A model generated the notes under the pieces. The model was given only the letters and a program-made list of their open reading frames with translations. It was not told the DNA's origin and did no database searches. A program made the position numbers and the translations under genes. This document shows, one piece after another, positions 17,688 to 27,168 of a DNA stretch of 64,000 bases. Source of the DNA: Thioalkalivibrio sp. HK1 (GTDB lineage Bacteria; Pseudomonadota; Gammaproteobacteria; HK1). Every line of letters begins with the position of its first letter. Within the stretch, counting starts at the first letter, position 1. The stretch is taken from positions 1 to 64,000 of the forward strand of contig JFBG01000083.1 of the NCBI GenBank assembly GCA_000583135.1. Direction: 5' to 3'.

Positions 17688-18605
17688 TCAAGATTCGATA
17701 TCCTCCAAACCGGTTTCGAGGCTGAGCATCGCCAATTTGCGGCCTCGTCCCCAGCGATAGTGGCCCAACACCCCCGATGAGAGGATGACCCGATGGCAGG
17801 GAATCAGCCATGCGATCGGATTGGCGGCGACCGCATTGCCGACGGCCCTCGACGAGCGAGGGGATCGGATCTTTCGCGCCAGATCGCCGTAGGTGACGAT
17901 GCAGCCGGGAGGGATCGCCAATAACGCCTCCCAAACCTTGATGCGAAAAGGAGTGGCACGAAGGCATAAAGCGATATCGCCGCCGGCCTCCCCGAAGATC
18001 GTGCGAACGACTTCGGCCGCCACCGACGCATCCTTTCGAAAACAGGCCGACTCCAATCCGCAGGAAAGATCGGCCAAGACCTCTTTTTCGCTTCCCCGAT
18101 CGGCAAAGCCCAAGCCGCAGATCCCTCGATCGGTGCGCAGCACGATGCACACCCCGAAGGGCGAGGGATGCATGCCATAACGAACGACGAGCCCTTGGCC
18201 TCGAGATTTATATTCCCCCGGGGTCATCGCCTCCATGCGGATGAAGAGATCGTGCAACCGACTCGGACCGGAAAGACCGGACTCCATCGCGGCATCGAGT
18301 ACGCTGCAGGAGCGATCGAGCAAGGTGCGAGCCCGAGCCAAGGTCAGGAACTGAATGTATTTTTTCGGGCTGAGCCCCACCGCCCGCCGAAAAAGACGCT
18401 GAAAGTGATACTGGCTCAGATGCACCCGATCCGCAGCAAGAGCCAGCGATGGCTGGCGCTCGAAATTCCTCGCCAGCCACTCCAATACGCTCGTCAAGCG
18501 CGCTTCGTCCTCTTTGCGCAGGATGGATCCGGTGGCTTTGGTGAACCCTTGAGATTCGAAGCGAAAAGAGGGAGCGATCGCCAAGGTCGGCGACGACATC
18601 ATCAT
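17688..18605 (-). CDS. AraC-type regulator fused to O6-alkylguanine-DNA alkyltransferase (Ada-like)
   Basis: A 305-residue protein with two parts. Residues about 35-135 form an AraC HTH domain (LSQYHFQRLFRRAVGLSPKK). Residues about 145-300 form an O6-methylguanine-DNA methyltransferase, with GCIVTYGDLARKI, RAVGNAVAANPIAWLIPCHR (PCHR holds the acceptor cysteine) and GHYRWGRGRK. It repairs O6-alkylguanine by irreversible transfer and could regulate genes. Compared with E. coli Ada (354 residues), the N-terminal phosphotriester-sensing zinc domain with its Cys38 switch is absent, so methylphosphotriester-triggered activation cannot operate in the usual way. The start follows a strong AGGAGG; three consecutive ATG codons are possible starts. 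Confidence 0.9.
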   Translation of the reverse strand: MMMSSPTLAIAPSFRFESQGFTKATGSILRKEDEARLTSVLEWLARNFERQPSLALAADRVHLSQYHFQRLFRRAVGLSPKKYIQFLTLARARTLLDRSCSVLDAAMESGLSGPSRLHDLFIRMEAMTPGEYKSRGQGLVVRYGMHPSPFGVCIVLRTDRGICGLGFADRGSEKEVLADLSCGLESACFRKDASVAAEVVRTIFGEAGGDIALCLRATPFRIKVWEALLAIPPGCIVTYGDLARKIRSPRSSRAVGNAVAANPIAWLIPCHRVILSSGVLGHYRWGRGRKLAMLSLETGLEDIES

Positions 18606-18813
18606 CGTTCATTCCTCCTGCTGAAAAACCATCCTTGAGGGCACGATCTCGGGATATCGATCCCGAGAACACGTTATCCAAGGAGGGATTGTCCGGCATC
18701 GAGGGTTCGAACGACCACCCGTTTCTTGCGCGATTCGATTCATCTTGCTTCGATCGGGATCAACTCGGATGATCGGATGACGATCGACCGATCTTTTCGA
18801 TCCTTTCGCTTTT

Positions 18814-21732
18814 TCAGCGTTCGAAATAGCGCCTCGAGGGATCGAGGACGAGGGTATCGTCGATCTCGGTCCTTGATGCGAGGGGAGAATTCTCATCGAT
18901 GGCCATCTTCGAGACGACCACCGCAAGGGAGCGGGCACTCTTCGAATCGCCAACGATCCTTCGCCAAGCGGAGACGATATCCGCTTTGGTCACCGCCGAT
19001 ACCGCCTGCGCGATTCTCTCTCGACGATCGAAAAGCGGCTCGCCCGGGCGATTCAAAGAGCGCCAGAAGCGATCGGCGCGGTGGGACATGCGCTTATCGG
19101 GTTCGCGCAACGCATCGACGAGCGTATTGCGATGACGCTCCAAGAGATCGTCGGGCATCGCTTCCAATCGCTCATCGAAGCGTGCGATGAAATCTTGTAT
19201 CTCATCGAAGAGTCGATCGGGGGCGGCAACGGGCGATTGGACCACGAAAACGAGCCCCGGGATATCGATCACCGGTCTTTGGTATAACGAGACCACATAG
19301 CCGATCTCGCGCTCGGTACGCAGTTCGAAGTAAAAACGCTCCTTGGCGAGCTGGGCGATCATCGACACCTTGGCCCATTCCTCGATATCCGCGCTCGCCG
19401 CCTGACGATAAAGCGCCAGCGCATGATCCTCATGCTCGCTCTCCAAGCGATGCACGAAACGCTGCCCCGGCTGAATATCCACCACCCGCAACGGGGGGAC
19501 GAAAAGGGGTTTCGTCGATGCCAGCAACTTCTCTTCGAGCATCTTCGCAAATGCCAAGGTGCGCTCGCCATCGATATTGCCGAAGGCGAAGGCCATGAGC
19601 TCGCCATGGGCGAAGAAATCGTCGACGAAGGCCCGAAGATCATCGAGATCGATGGTTTCCAAAGCAGAAAGCAAGACCTCGTGCGACCAACCCGGCTCCG
19701 AGAGCAAAACGGGAAGCCTCCCCGAAGCCCGCCTGAAAGGAGGGTTCTCGGGGACATTGCGCAAGCGCCGAGCGAGGTCTTTTTTCTCCCTTTCGAAGGT
19801 CGCAGCATCGAGTTCCGGATCGCGCAAGGCGAGGATGACCCGCTCGATCAAGGGAAGCTGTTTATCGCTCCAGCCGTATATTCGCGCCTCGATACCGCGG
19901 GAGTGGGCACCGATGGAGCGGTACTGTCCGGCCAATGCGATCTGCCGGGAAATATCATCGAGACTCTCCTCGGCCATATAGGTCAACAACTCCGTCAACA
20001 GGGCATTGCGAGGGGTGGCCGCGCTCAAAGGAGAACGATAGGAGAGGAGGAAATAGGCCTTGGGCTTTTTGAATTCCGCATCGGCCCGATACCAAAGCGA
20101 AAAACCGGGACGAGATATGATCTTTTCGGGAAAAGGCGAGGACGAGGGCGCAGGTTCGATCAGATCGAGATCCTCAGGCAGATAGGGATTCCTCTCGGGC
20201 AGGGAAAAAGAATAGTCGGCGTTGTCCTCGGCCTTGGCTTTGCGCCAACGTTCGACAAGAGCGGGCTCGATCGGATGCAATCGATAGGGAGTCTCGTAAT
20301 AAGGTGCAGTGGAATCGACCTCCACATCGTTGGCCACGATCGTGATCAAGGCTCGCTCGGGGACCATCGTATCGAGATAGGCTCTTTCCAGATCGGCGTC
20401 GAGGCCGTCGAAGCGATAGCGGGCGGATATCAACTCCTCGGTGGGGTAGCGGCGCAAGGACGATGCCAAGACCCTCGCCAGATGACTCGCCTCGGTTTTT
20501 TCGATATGAAGGAAGGCCAGGCGCGGTTGGAGGGCGATCTCCTCGTAATGGCGCTCCTCGATCCCCTCTTTGCGGATCAGGTCGATCTTCGCAAAAATCG
20601 CCTCGACGATATCGTCCGCATTCGAAAGCCCCGCCTCGCTCAGCTGCACCGTGATATCGAAGGTGGCGAAATCGGCGTGGTCGATGCCGGTCCTGGCGCT
20701 CAAAGACAGTGCCCAACCCTTGGCCTTCAAGAACTCGATCAGACTCCCTCGGCCTCGGCGAGAAAGCAGATGGGAGGACAGGGCGAGGGGCTTGGTCGCA
20801 TAAGCGGGCTGCAATGAGTCGATGACGAAGGAAAGGGAGAGCGTGCGAGATTCGCGGATCGGTTGCATATCGAGGCGGGCGGGCAGCAGTCCCTCTCGAT
20901 GAAGGGGAGCGGTGATGCGAAGGGATTCGCCGGGACGGCGCGGCAGGGATGAAAACTTTTCCCTCACCATCGCCTCCAACTCATCCAAGGAACGGCTACC
21001 GACCACCGCAAGGGTCATGCGATGCGCCGAATAATGGCGATCGAAGAAAGCCTTGAGTTCGTCTTCGATAGTCGAATCGGGACGATCCGCCAAGGTCGTG
21101 GCATTGCCGGTGGCAAAGGCTTTCCATGGGTGACTGGGGTGCAAGGTCTGCTTCCAAGCGGAGAGATAGCGTCGAGCATCATTGCGCAGACCGGCGATGA
21201 ATTCGGAATGCACCACTTGGCGTTCGCTATCGACATACTCGGGATCGAGGCGAGGGGCGATGAACATTTGAGCGAAGCGATCCATCGCTCCTTCCAAGCT
21301 CGAGGCCTCGACGCTGAAGTGGTAGTCGGTGCGATCCGGCGATGTGGAGGCGTTATGCGAGCCGCCGTGCTCGGAGATGAAACGCCCGTATTCCCCGGCA
21401 TCCGGGTATTTTTCCGTGCCGAGGAAGAGCATGTGCTCGAGAAAATGCGCCAGCCCCTGACGCGAGGGAGGATCGTCGGTGCTGCCGACCCCCACCGAAA
21501 GCGCGGCCGCGGCCTTTTCGCTTCCCGGATCGTGCACCACCACCGCCCTCAAACCGTTGGCGAGCGACAAAGCCCGATATTCGCGCAAGTCCTCGGGACT
21601 TCGCTTGATTTCCATGGTATCCCCGTCGATCGTTCCAACCGAACTCTCGGCGTTCGCCAAAACGCTCATCGACACGAAGGCCGTCATCGGCCCCGCCAAG
21701 ACGCCGAACAGAAAAAGAAGAATGCGGTTCAT
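18814..21732 (-). CDS. M16 family zinc protease (pitrilysin/insulinase type)
   Basis: A 972-residue periplasmic metalloprotease. The N-terminus MNRILLFLFGVLAGPMT begins a signal peptide ending about residue 27 (VLANA). The inverted zinc motif HxxEH is in GLAHFLEHMLFLGTEKYPD, with the third ligand glutamate downstream in the SERQVVHSEF region. RPGFSLWYR and QYRSIGAHSRG belong to the inactive half typical of the clamshell fold. Length matches E. coli protease III (962). It would degrade peptides and small polypeptides in the periplasm. The start at 21732 is preferred to one 15 bp upstream because it yields the cleaner signal peptide. It stands alone, 208 bp from the regulator gene downstream. 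Confidence 0.92.
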   Translation of the reverse strand: MNRILLFLFGVLAGPMTAFVSMSVLANAESSVGTIDGDTMEIKRSPEDLREYRALSLANGLRAVVVHDPGSEKAAAALSVGVGSTDDPPSRQGLAHFLEHMLFLGTEKYPDAGEYGRFISEHGGSHNASTSPDRTDYHFSVEASSLEGAMDRFAQMFIAPRLDPEYVDSERQVVHSEFIAGLRNDARRYLSAWKQTLHPSHPWKAFATGNATTLADRPDSTIEDELKAFFDRHYSAHRMTLAVVGSRSLDELEAMVREKFSSLPRRPGESLRITAPLHREGLLPARLDMQPIRESRTLSLSFVIDSLQPAYATKPLALSSHLLSRRGRGSLIEFLKAKGWALSLSARTGIDHADFATFDITVQLSEAGLSNADDIVEAIFAKIDLIRKEGIEERHYEEIALQPRLAFLHIEKTEASHLARVLASSLRRYPTEELISARYRFDGLDADLERAYLDTMVPERALITIVANDVEVDSTAPYYETPYRLHPIEPALVERWRKAKAEDNADYSFSLPERNPYLPEDLDLIEPAPSSSPFPEKIISRPGFSLWYRADAEFKKPKAYFLLSYRSPLSAATPRNALLTELLTYMAEESLDDISRQIALAGQYRSIGAHSRGIEARIYGWSDKQLPLIERVILALRDPELDAATFEREKKDLARRLRNVPENPPFRRASGRLPVLLSEPGWSHEVLLSALETIDLDDLRAFVDDFFAHGELMAFAFGNIDGERTLAFAKMLEEKLLASTKPLFVPPLRVVDIQPGQRFVHRLESEHEDHALALYRQAASADIEEWAKVSMIAQLAKERFYFELRTEREIGYVVSLYQRPVIDIPGLVFVVQSPVAAPDRLFDEIQDFIARFDERLEAMPDDLLERHRNTLVDALREPDKRMSHRADRFWRSLNRPGEPLFDRRERIAQAVSAVTKADIVSAWRRIVGDSKSARSLAVVVSKMAIDENSPLASRTEIDDTLVLDPSRRYFER

Positions 21733-21842
21733 CGCTGATTGGATCACTGGATCATCGGCTCGATCGGCTCGATCGTCGATCGATCGGTCGATTCATCGAC
21801 ATCCACGAGCGCTATCGAAGCCCTTTTATCGGTGGATCTCGA

Positions 21843-22172
21843 CTAGGACGGGAGGGGCTCGCTTTCCCGAGCCTTGCCCCCGAGGCATCGAGGTGAATCC
21901 GGAACGAGGGCTTTGGCCCATGCATCCTCGCTGTAGGTGTGCAAAGCCAAGGCATGGACCCCGGATTCCATCTCCTCTTTCACCGCTTGGAAGACCATCC
22001 GATGCTGGGCGATGCGCGGCTTCCCGGTGAAGGCCCGGCAAACCACCACCACCTTGAAATGGGTCTCGGAGCCCGGCGGGACATTATGCCCGTCGCTCTC
22101 GTTGATCACCTCCAAATGCATCGGATGAAGCGCGGTCTCGATTTTCCGGCGCAAACGCTCTTGAACGATCAT
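21843..22172 (-). CDS. bolA: BolA family protein
   Basis: A 109-residue protein with the class II KH-like BolA fold. It matches E. coli BolA in the block FTGKPRIAQHRMVFQ and in GVHALALHTYSEDAW, including the conserved His that binds an iron-sulfur cluster with a monothiol glutaredoxin. BolA proteins act in iron homeostasis, cell shape and stress responses. The start ATG at 22172 follows AAAGGAGTG with ideal spacing. Neither a grxD gene nor other known BolA partners are adjacent. The gene is transcribed between the LOG-family gene (110 bp upstream) and the M16 protease (110 bp downstream). Confidence 0.92.
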   Translation of the reverse strand: MIVQERLRRKIETALHPMHLEVINESDGHNVPPGSETHFKVVVVCRAFTGKPRIAQHRMVFQAVKEEMESGVHALALHTYSEDAWAKALVPDSPRCLGGKARESEPLPS

Positions 22173-22282
22173 CGTCTTCACTCCTTTCATCGGGTCCGTG
22201 CTCATCGGGCCGCCGCTCATCCATATCGATACATCCGATCGATACATCGACTGTCGATACATCGGCGCAATGCCTTCGCTTT

Positions 22283-22855
22283 TCAATCCCTCGCTCGGCC
22301 TTCGATCACCGCCGACAGCCGAGCGAGCGCCGCCTCGGGCTGCTTTTCCACCTGCAAATAGGCGCGATCGTCCGCGCCGATATAGGCGGAGGCGGTCATC
22401 GTATCCAGAAAATCGACCAGCGAATCGTAATAACCCTCGATATTGAGCAACACGGTCGGCTTGGAATGGATGCCGATCCGAGCCAGAGCCCATATCTCGA
22501 AGAGCTCGTCCATGGTCCCCACTCCGCCGGGCAGGACGATGAATCCATCCGAGAGATCCATCATCAGGCTTTTGCGCTCTCGCATGGTTTCGACCTCGCA
22601 TACCTCGTCGATACCCCGGTGCAGGCTCTCGTGCGCAAAAAGATCGCTGGGGATGACGCCGATCACCCGTCCCTTCGCTTCGAGGGCGGCATCGGCCACC
22701 GCTCCCATCATGCCTTGTCCGCCACCCCCGTAGACGAGCTCGATGCGGTGGTGGGCGATGGCTCGCCCCAAGGTCGTTGCGGCCTCGATCCAAGTCGGGG
22801 AAAGACCTGCCTGATTCCCGCAAAATACGCAAAGACGCTTGGCGTTCGTGGTCAT
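22283..22855 (-). CDS. LOG family protein (nucleotide 5'-monophosphate phosphoribohydrolase)
   Basis: A 190-residue Rossmann-fold protein (the LOG or TIGR00730 family). The nucleotide-binding motif PGGVGTMDELFE is intact, with YGGGGQGMMG upstream and the MRERKSLM motif in between. These enzymes hydrolyse cytokinin riboside or AMP monophosphates, releasing the base and ribose 5-phosphate; in bacteria this is probably nucleotide turnover. The ATG at 22855 starts the family N-terminus (KRLCVFCGNQ). No membrane segment. It precedes bolA on the same strand; the two may be co-transcribed. Confidence 0.9.
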   Translation of the reverse strand: MTTNAKRLCVFCGNQAGLSPTWIEAATTLGRAIAHHRIELVYGGGGQGMMGAVADAALEAKGRVIGVIPSDLFAHESLHRGIDEVCEVETMRERKSLMMDLSDGFIVLPGGVGTMDELFEIWALARIGIHSKPTVLLNIEGYYDSLVDFLDTMTASAYIGADDRAYLQVEKQPEAALARLSAVIEGRARD

Positions 22856-23145
22856 GATTCGCCCTTTGGTAGCGATAATCGATCTCGCTGCGAGCCGACG
22901 GCGAATAAATCTTGGACAAAGGCCAAGTGGCTTCGAAGCGAAGAGCGCTGCAACCCGGGGGTCGGCGATGCGATATTGTCGCAAAAAGACACGAAGGACT
23001 CTTTTCGATTCAATCCCGCCCCGTACAATACCGGGCGATAACGATACCGATCGATAAGGCCTCGATCTCGATCGACATCGCCCCGCCGATCTCGATCGAC
23101 GCTGGCTTCGACGACCGAGAACCAGGCCACAGGTAAAAAGGTCAG

Positions 23146-24123
23146 ATGCCCTCGAAGAAAAAGACGGATTGCGAGTACGGGATCTTGCGCAAGGTCGGCC
23201 CCGGAATACGGCGGCTGCTCGCCCCCAATCCCGGGCCTTTCACATTGTACGGTACCGGAACCTTTGTCATCGGGAAGGGGAATGTCGCGGTTATCGACCC
23301 CGGGCCTGCGATCCCCGCCCATATCGAAGCCTTGGTGCGAGGACTTCGAAACGAGACCATCACCCACATCCTCATCACCCATACCCACCTCGACCACTCC
23401 CCGGGCTGCGCCGGGTTGAAAGACTTCTGCGATGCACCCACCTACGGCTTCGGACCCCACGGATCGGGGAGAGAGCATCGCAAGGATCGGGTAAGAGCGA
23501 AGATCGCAGGCAGCCAAGAAGAAGGAGCGGATTTCGATTTCACGCCGGATATCGAGGTGCGGGACGGGGATATCATCACCGGCGGCGACTTCGTCATCCA
23601 ATGCCTCCATACCCCCGGCCATACATCCAATCACGTCTGCTATCGTCTATGCGAAGGTGCCGAGGAAGGTGCCGAGGATGGCGGCACCCTTTTTTGCGGG
23701 GATCATGTGATGGGCTGGTCGACCACCATCGTCTCCCCGCCGGACGGCGATATGGGAGCGTATATCGCAAGCCTCGAGCGCCTGCTCGAAGAGGACGACC
23801 GAATATACTGGCCGACTCACGGAGATCCGATACGCGATCCCAAGGCCCGTATCGAGACCCTCATCCATCACCGGCAGCGGCGCGAAAGGGAGATCGTGGA
23901 TTGCCTGCACCGAGGCATCGACACGATCCCCGAGATGGTCCGGGATATCTATCGCGAATTGCCCGTCGCCATGCATCGGGCCGCCGAGCGGTCGGTACTG
24001 GCCTCGATTATCCATCTGATCGAACAAGGCATGGTGAGCGCTCCCGATCCCGTATCGCTCGACTCCCGCTACACCCTCGCAGCGAAGGACTCGATCACCG
24101 AAGCGTCTCCCTCTCGCAAGTAG
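23146..24123 (+). CDS. MBL-fold metallo-hydrolase (LACTB2-like)
   Basis: A 325-residue protein with a metallo-beta-lactamase domain (about 20-245): GNVAVIDPGP, the metal motif THTHLDHSPGC, and HTPGHTSNHVCY and LFCGDHVMGWS further on. The C-terminal 75 residues form the winged-helix-like tail seen in LACTB2-type proteins (Arg-rich HHRQRREREIVDCL, then DIYRELP). These act as hydrolases or as RNA endonucleases. The start follows AAAAAGG. Its last 55 bp overlap the 3' end of the convergent NUDIX gene. Substrate unknown. Confidence 0.88.
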   Translation: MPSKKKTDCEYGILRKVGPGIRRLLAPNPGPFTLYGTGTFVIGKGNVAVIDPGPAIPAHIEALVRGLRNETITHILITHTHLDHSPGCAGLKDFCDAPTYGFGPHGSGREHRKDRVRAKIAGSQEEGADFDFTPDIEVRDGDIITGGDFVIQCLHTPGHTSNHVCYRLCEGAEEGAEDGGTLFCGDHVMGWSTTIVSPPDGDMGAYIASLERLLEEDDRIYWPTHGDPIRDPKARIETLIHHRQRREREIVDCLHRGIDTIPEMVRDIYRELPVAMHRAAERSVLASIIHLIEQGMVSAPDPVSLDSRYTLAAKDSITEASPSRK

Positions 24124-24830
24124 CGCACCAAGCGCTTCGAAGCGCGGCCGTAGAGAACCGGATAGGGGTGCGATGCGAGCCCTTCGTCGATGATGCGGGC
24201 GGCGAAGGTCGTCATGAAGCGGGTCACCCGAATGGTTTCGAGATCGCTTACACGGGACAGCCGAACCCACGAGAGGCATTCGAGCTCTCCGTCTTTGCAT
24301 AAATCCCCGGGATCGGCGGAAAGAGCGCCTGCAGGGTCGCTCTCGGCATCGATTCTCACAAGGAAAAAGCGAGCGTGGAAGCGGATCGCGCTGAATGTCG
24401 GAGTGATGGCTCGGCCGAGGTAGACAAGCCGCCCCAAAGCGGGGGCGAGGTTCAGTCGCCGCATCTCGTCGAAGGCGGGACCGGGGGCGGAACCGACATC
24501 GCCGGGCTCGGCGATCAACACGCCGGTCTCTTCCCATGTCTCGCGCACCGCGGCCATCGCCAGGGCTTCGGCGCGCGAGCGGCGATCACCGACCCCCATC
24601 GCCCATATCGATGAAGGATCGAGGATCGAAGCCGAGCGCGCGCGGAAATCCGCCTTTTCCACCGATCCGCCGGGGAAGACGAAATATCCGGGAAGGAAGC
24701 GCGCCGACCGACGCCGACGCCCCATCAGGCACTCGCTTTCGCCGTCCGCCCCGGTGCGCACCACGATCAGGCTGGCGGCATCTCGGGGGCGAGAGGCGGC
24801 GGGGCTTTCGGCAACGGTCGATCCGGACAT
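24069..24830 (-). CDS. NUDIX hydrolase
   Basis: A 253-residue NUDIX hydrolase of the long type. The core of the NUDIX box is seen in EALAMAAVRETWEETGVLI (R-E-x-x-E-E-x-G), preceded by PGYFVFPGGSVEKAD. Such enzymes hydrolyse X-linked nucleoside diphosphates or CoA derivatives, with Mg or Mn. The family with a large insert between PGG and REx includes human NUDT19-like CoA diphosphatases, so a CoA-ester substrate is possible. The start ATG at 24830 is the first giving the family N-terminus (AASLIVVR). Its 3' end overlaps the MBL gene by 55 bp in the opposite frame. It diverges from the exporter gene. Confidence 0.86.
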   Translation of the reverse strand: MSGSTVAESPAASRPRDAASLIVVRTGADGESECLMGRRRRSARFLPGYFVFPGGSVEKADFRARSASILDPSSIWAMGVGDRRSRAEALAMAAVRETWEETGVLIAEPGDVGSAPGPAFDEMRRLNLAPALGRLVYLGRAITPTFSAIRFHARFFLVRIDAESDPAGALSADPGDLCKDGELECLSWVRLSRVSDLETIRVTRFMTTFAARIIDEGLASHPYPVLYGRASKRLVRYLREGDASVIESFAARV

Positions 24831-25062
24831 CGGCGGCGGTCGTCTTCGATGCGGGATTTTCAACGCCGAATCGTCATTTGCGCTTCGATCTCGATCGATG
24901 GATCGCAAGCGGCGGATCTTGGCCGGTGCCGGCCATTTCCAAGGCCGCCGCATTTCGCCGAACCATCGGATCGAATACGAACTCGGCCGATCCCGAGCCC
25001 TTTCTCGCCGCCCGGCCTTTCGCCGCCCGGCGCGCGATCGAGAACATCATGATGAGAAACAG
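24831..25062. promoter_or_regulatory. Divergent promoter region, NUDIX / Atm1-like exporter
   Basis: A 232-bp gap between divergent starts, so it must hold both promoters. No single operator or clear -35/-10 pair stands out. Confidence 0.35.
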
Positions 25063-26892
25063 ATGAGAAGGCCATCCGACGCCTCCACCGAAGAGGAAAA
25101 AATAAAGGGCGGTTGGTACGCCATTCGCATGCTGCTCCCTTATCTATGGCCCGCCGACGCCCCGACCTTGCGCGCCCGAGTGGTGCTCTCCGTCATTTTG
25201 CTGGTGGCTTCGAAGGTGGCGTTGGTCATCGTACCGACGATCTACGGATGGGTGGTCGATCAACTCGCTCCCGACGAGGCGACGAATGCCGTGATCGCGG
25301 TCCCGGTGGGGCTGATCCTCGCATACGCCGGAGCCCGGATGCTCTCCTCGATCTTCAACGAGGGTCGAGACGCCATCTTCATCAATGTCTCCGAACGGGC
25401 GGCGCGCACCGTCTCGTTGGAGGTCTTTCGTCACCTGCACTCCCTATCCTTGCGCTTTCATCTCGACCGTCAGACCGGCGGCCTTTCCCGGGTCATCGAG
25501 CGCGGCACGCGATCGATAGAAACCCTCTTGCGCATGAGCCTGTTCACCATCATTCCCACTCCGCTCGAGCTCTTGCTGGTCTTCATCATACTTTGGGTGG
25601 CTCTGGATTGGGTGATCGCGACCATGACGGCCCTGACCGTCATCCTCTATGTCATCTACACCTTCATGGTGACGGAGTGGCGCATCAAGTTTCGCAGGCG
25701 CATGAATCGCGAGGACGAGCGGGCCAATACCAAGGCCATCGACAGCCTGCTCAATTTCGAGACCGTCAAATATTCCGGCAACGAGGAGCACGAGGCCCGT
25801 CGCCTCGACGAGGCTCTGTGTGCCTACGAAAAAGCGGCGGTGATGAATCAGACATCGCTTTCGCTGCTCAATGTCGGTCAAGCGGCGATCATCGCCATCG
25901 GGATGGCGGTGGTGATGCTGATCTGTGCATTCGGCATCGTCGACGGCACCTTGACCATCGGCGGATTCGTGATGGCGATGACCTACCTGATGCAACTCTA
26001 CCAGCCACTGAATTTCTTCGGATTCGTCTACCGGGAGATCAAGCAATCGCTGATCGACATCGAAAAGATGTTCACCTTGCTCGATGCGAGCGCGGATATC
26101 AAGGACACCCCCGATGCCCTGGATCTGATCATCGACCACGGTAGCGGAAAAGTTGAATTCGACGGTGTCTCTTTCGGCTACGACGCCCGGCGACCCATCC
26201 TGCGCAATTTGAGTTTCGAGATCGCCCCGGGTCGAACCCTGGCCATCGTCGGGGCTTCCGGCTCGGGAAAATCGACCGTGAGTCGCCTGATCTTTCGCTT
26301 CTATGACACCGACGAAGGGTCGGTGCGCATCAACGATCAGGATGTGCGCGAGGTGACACAAAAAAGCCTGCGGGCGGCACTGGGCATCGTCCCCCAGGAC
26401 ACGGTGCTCTTCAACGACACCATCTACTACAACATCGCCTACGGACGACCCTCGGCGACCCCGGCGGAGGTCGAGCGCGCAGCGCGGCTCGCCCGCATCC
26501 ACGATTTCATCGTCGGCACCCCCGATGGCTACTCGACGATGGTCGGCGAACGCGGATTGAAACTCTCGGGGGGAGAAAAACAGCGGGTGTCGATCGCGCG
26601 CACCATTTTGAAAGATCCCGCCATCTTGATCCTCGACGAGGCGACATCGGCGCTCGATTCGGCCACCGAGCGCGACATTCAGCATAATCTGCAAGAACTC
26701 TCCAAGGGCCGCACCACCCTTTGCATCGCCCACCGCCTCTCGACGGTGGTGGATGCCGACGAAATCCTCGTGATCGGAAAAGGAGGGATCTTGGAGCGCG
26801 GTCGACACGATGTCCTGCTGGCCAAGAACGAGGTCTACGCCCGTATGTGGAATCGCCAGCAAAGTATCGAACGCAAGCCCAAACCCACCTGA
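25063..26892 (+). CDS. Atm1-type ABC exporter
   Basis: A 609-residue half-transporter: N-terminal six-TM domain (about 20-310) and C-terminal ATPase. Walker A is IVGASGSGKST, the Q-loop is GIVPQDTVLFNDTI, the signature LSGGEKQRVSIAR, Walker B AILILDEATSALD and the H-loop AHRLST. The TM domain has NFETVKYSGNEEHE and SLSLLNVGQAAIIA, diagnostic of the Atm1/HMT1/ABCB7 family, which exports glutathione-linked sulfur or metal species. It probably protects from heavy metals or supplies sulfur for Fe-S assembly. The start ATG at 25063 follows AACAG only; earlier codons in the frame have no similarity. It diverges from the NUDIX gene. Confidence 0.92.
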   Translation: MRRPSDASTEEEKIKGGWYAIRMLLPYLWPADAPTLRARVVLSVILLVASKVALVIVPTIYGWVVDQLAPDEATNAVIAVPVGLILAYAGARMLSSIFNEGRDAIFINVSERAARTVSLEVFRHLHSLSLRFHLDRQTGGLSRVIERGTRSIETLLRMSLFTIIPTPLELLLVFIILWVALDWVIATMTALTVILYVIYTFMVTEWRIKFRRRMNREDERANTKAIDSLLNFETVKYSGNEEHEARRLDEALCAYEKAAVMNQTSLSLLNVGQAAIIAIGMAVVMLICAFGIVDGTLTIGGFVMAMTYLMQLYQPLNFFGFVYREIKQSLIDIEKMFTLLDASADIKDTPDALDLIIDHGSGKVEFDGVSFGYDARRPILRNLSFEIAPGRTLAIVGASGSGKSTVSRLIFRFYDTDEGSVRINDQDVREVTQKSLRAALGIVPQDTVLFNDTIYYNIAYGRPSATPAEVERAARLARIHDFIVGTPDGYSTMVGERGLKLSGGEKQRVSIARTILKDPAILILDEATSALDSATERDIQHNLQELSKGRTTLCIAHRLSTVVDADEILVIGKGGILERGRHDVLLAKNEVYARMWNRQQSIERKPKPT

Positions 26893-27168
26893 TCGATCTT
26901 GTGTGCAAGACCCGATATCCGCCATGGATCGAGGCTCGACGCCGCATCTTCGGTTTTTCGGCGGTGCTCTCATCGGAAAAAACATCGGCGGCCATCGAAT
27001 ATCGGGATATACTTTTATCGGACCGAAACGTCAAAGAAAAAACGCTCGAAGCGATGCGCTTTCGAACCCAATCCCCTAACTTCGAACATCGACGAATCTA
27101 TCTATCGCCTCGCTTTTTTCCGTGTTCGCCGCTTTTCATTTCGCCAATATCCATCAAGGAGAATCGTG

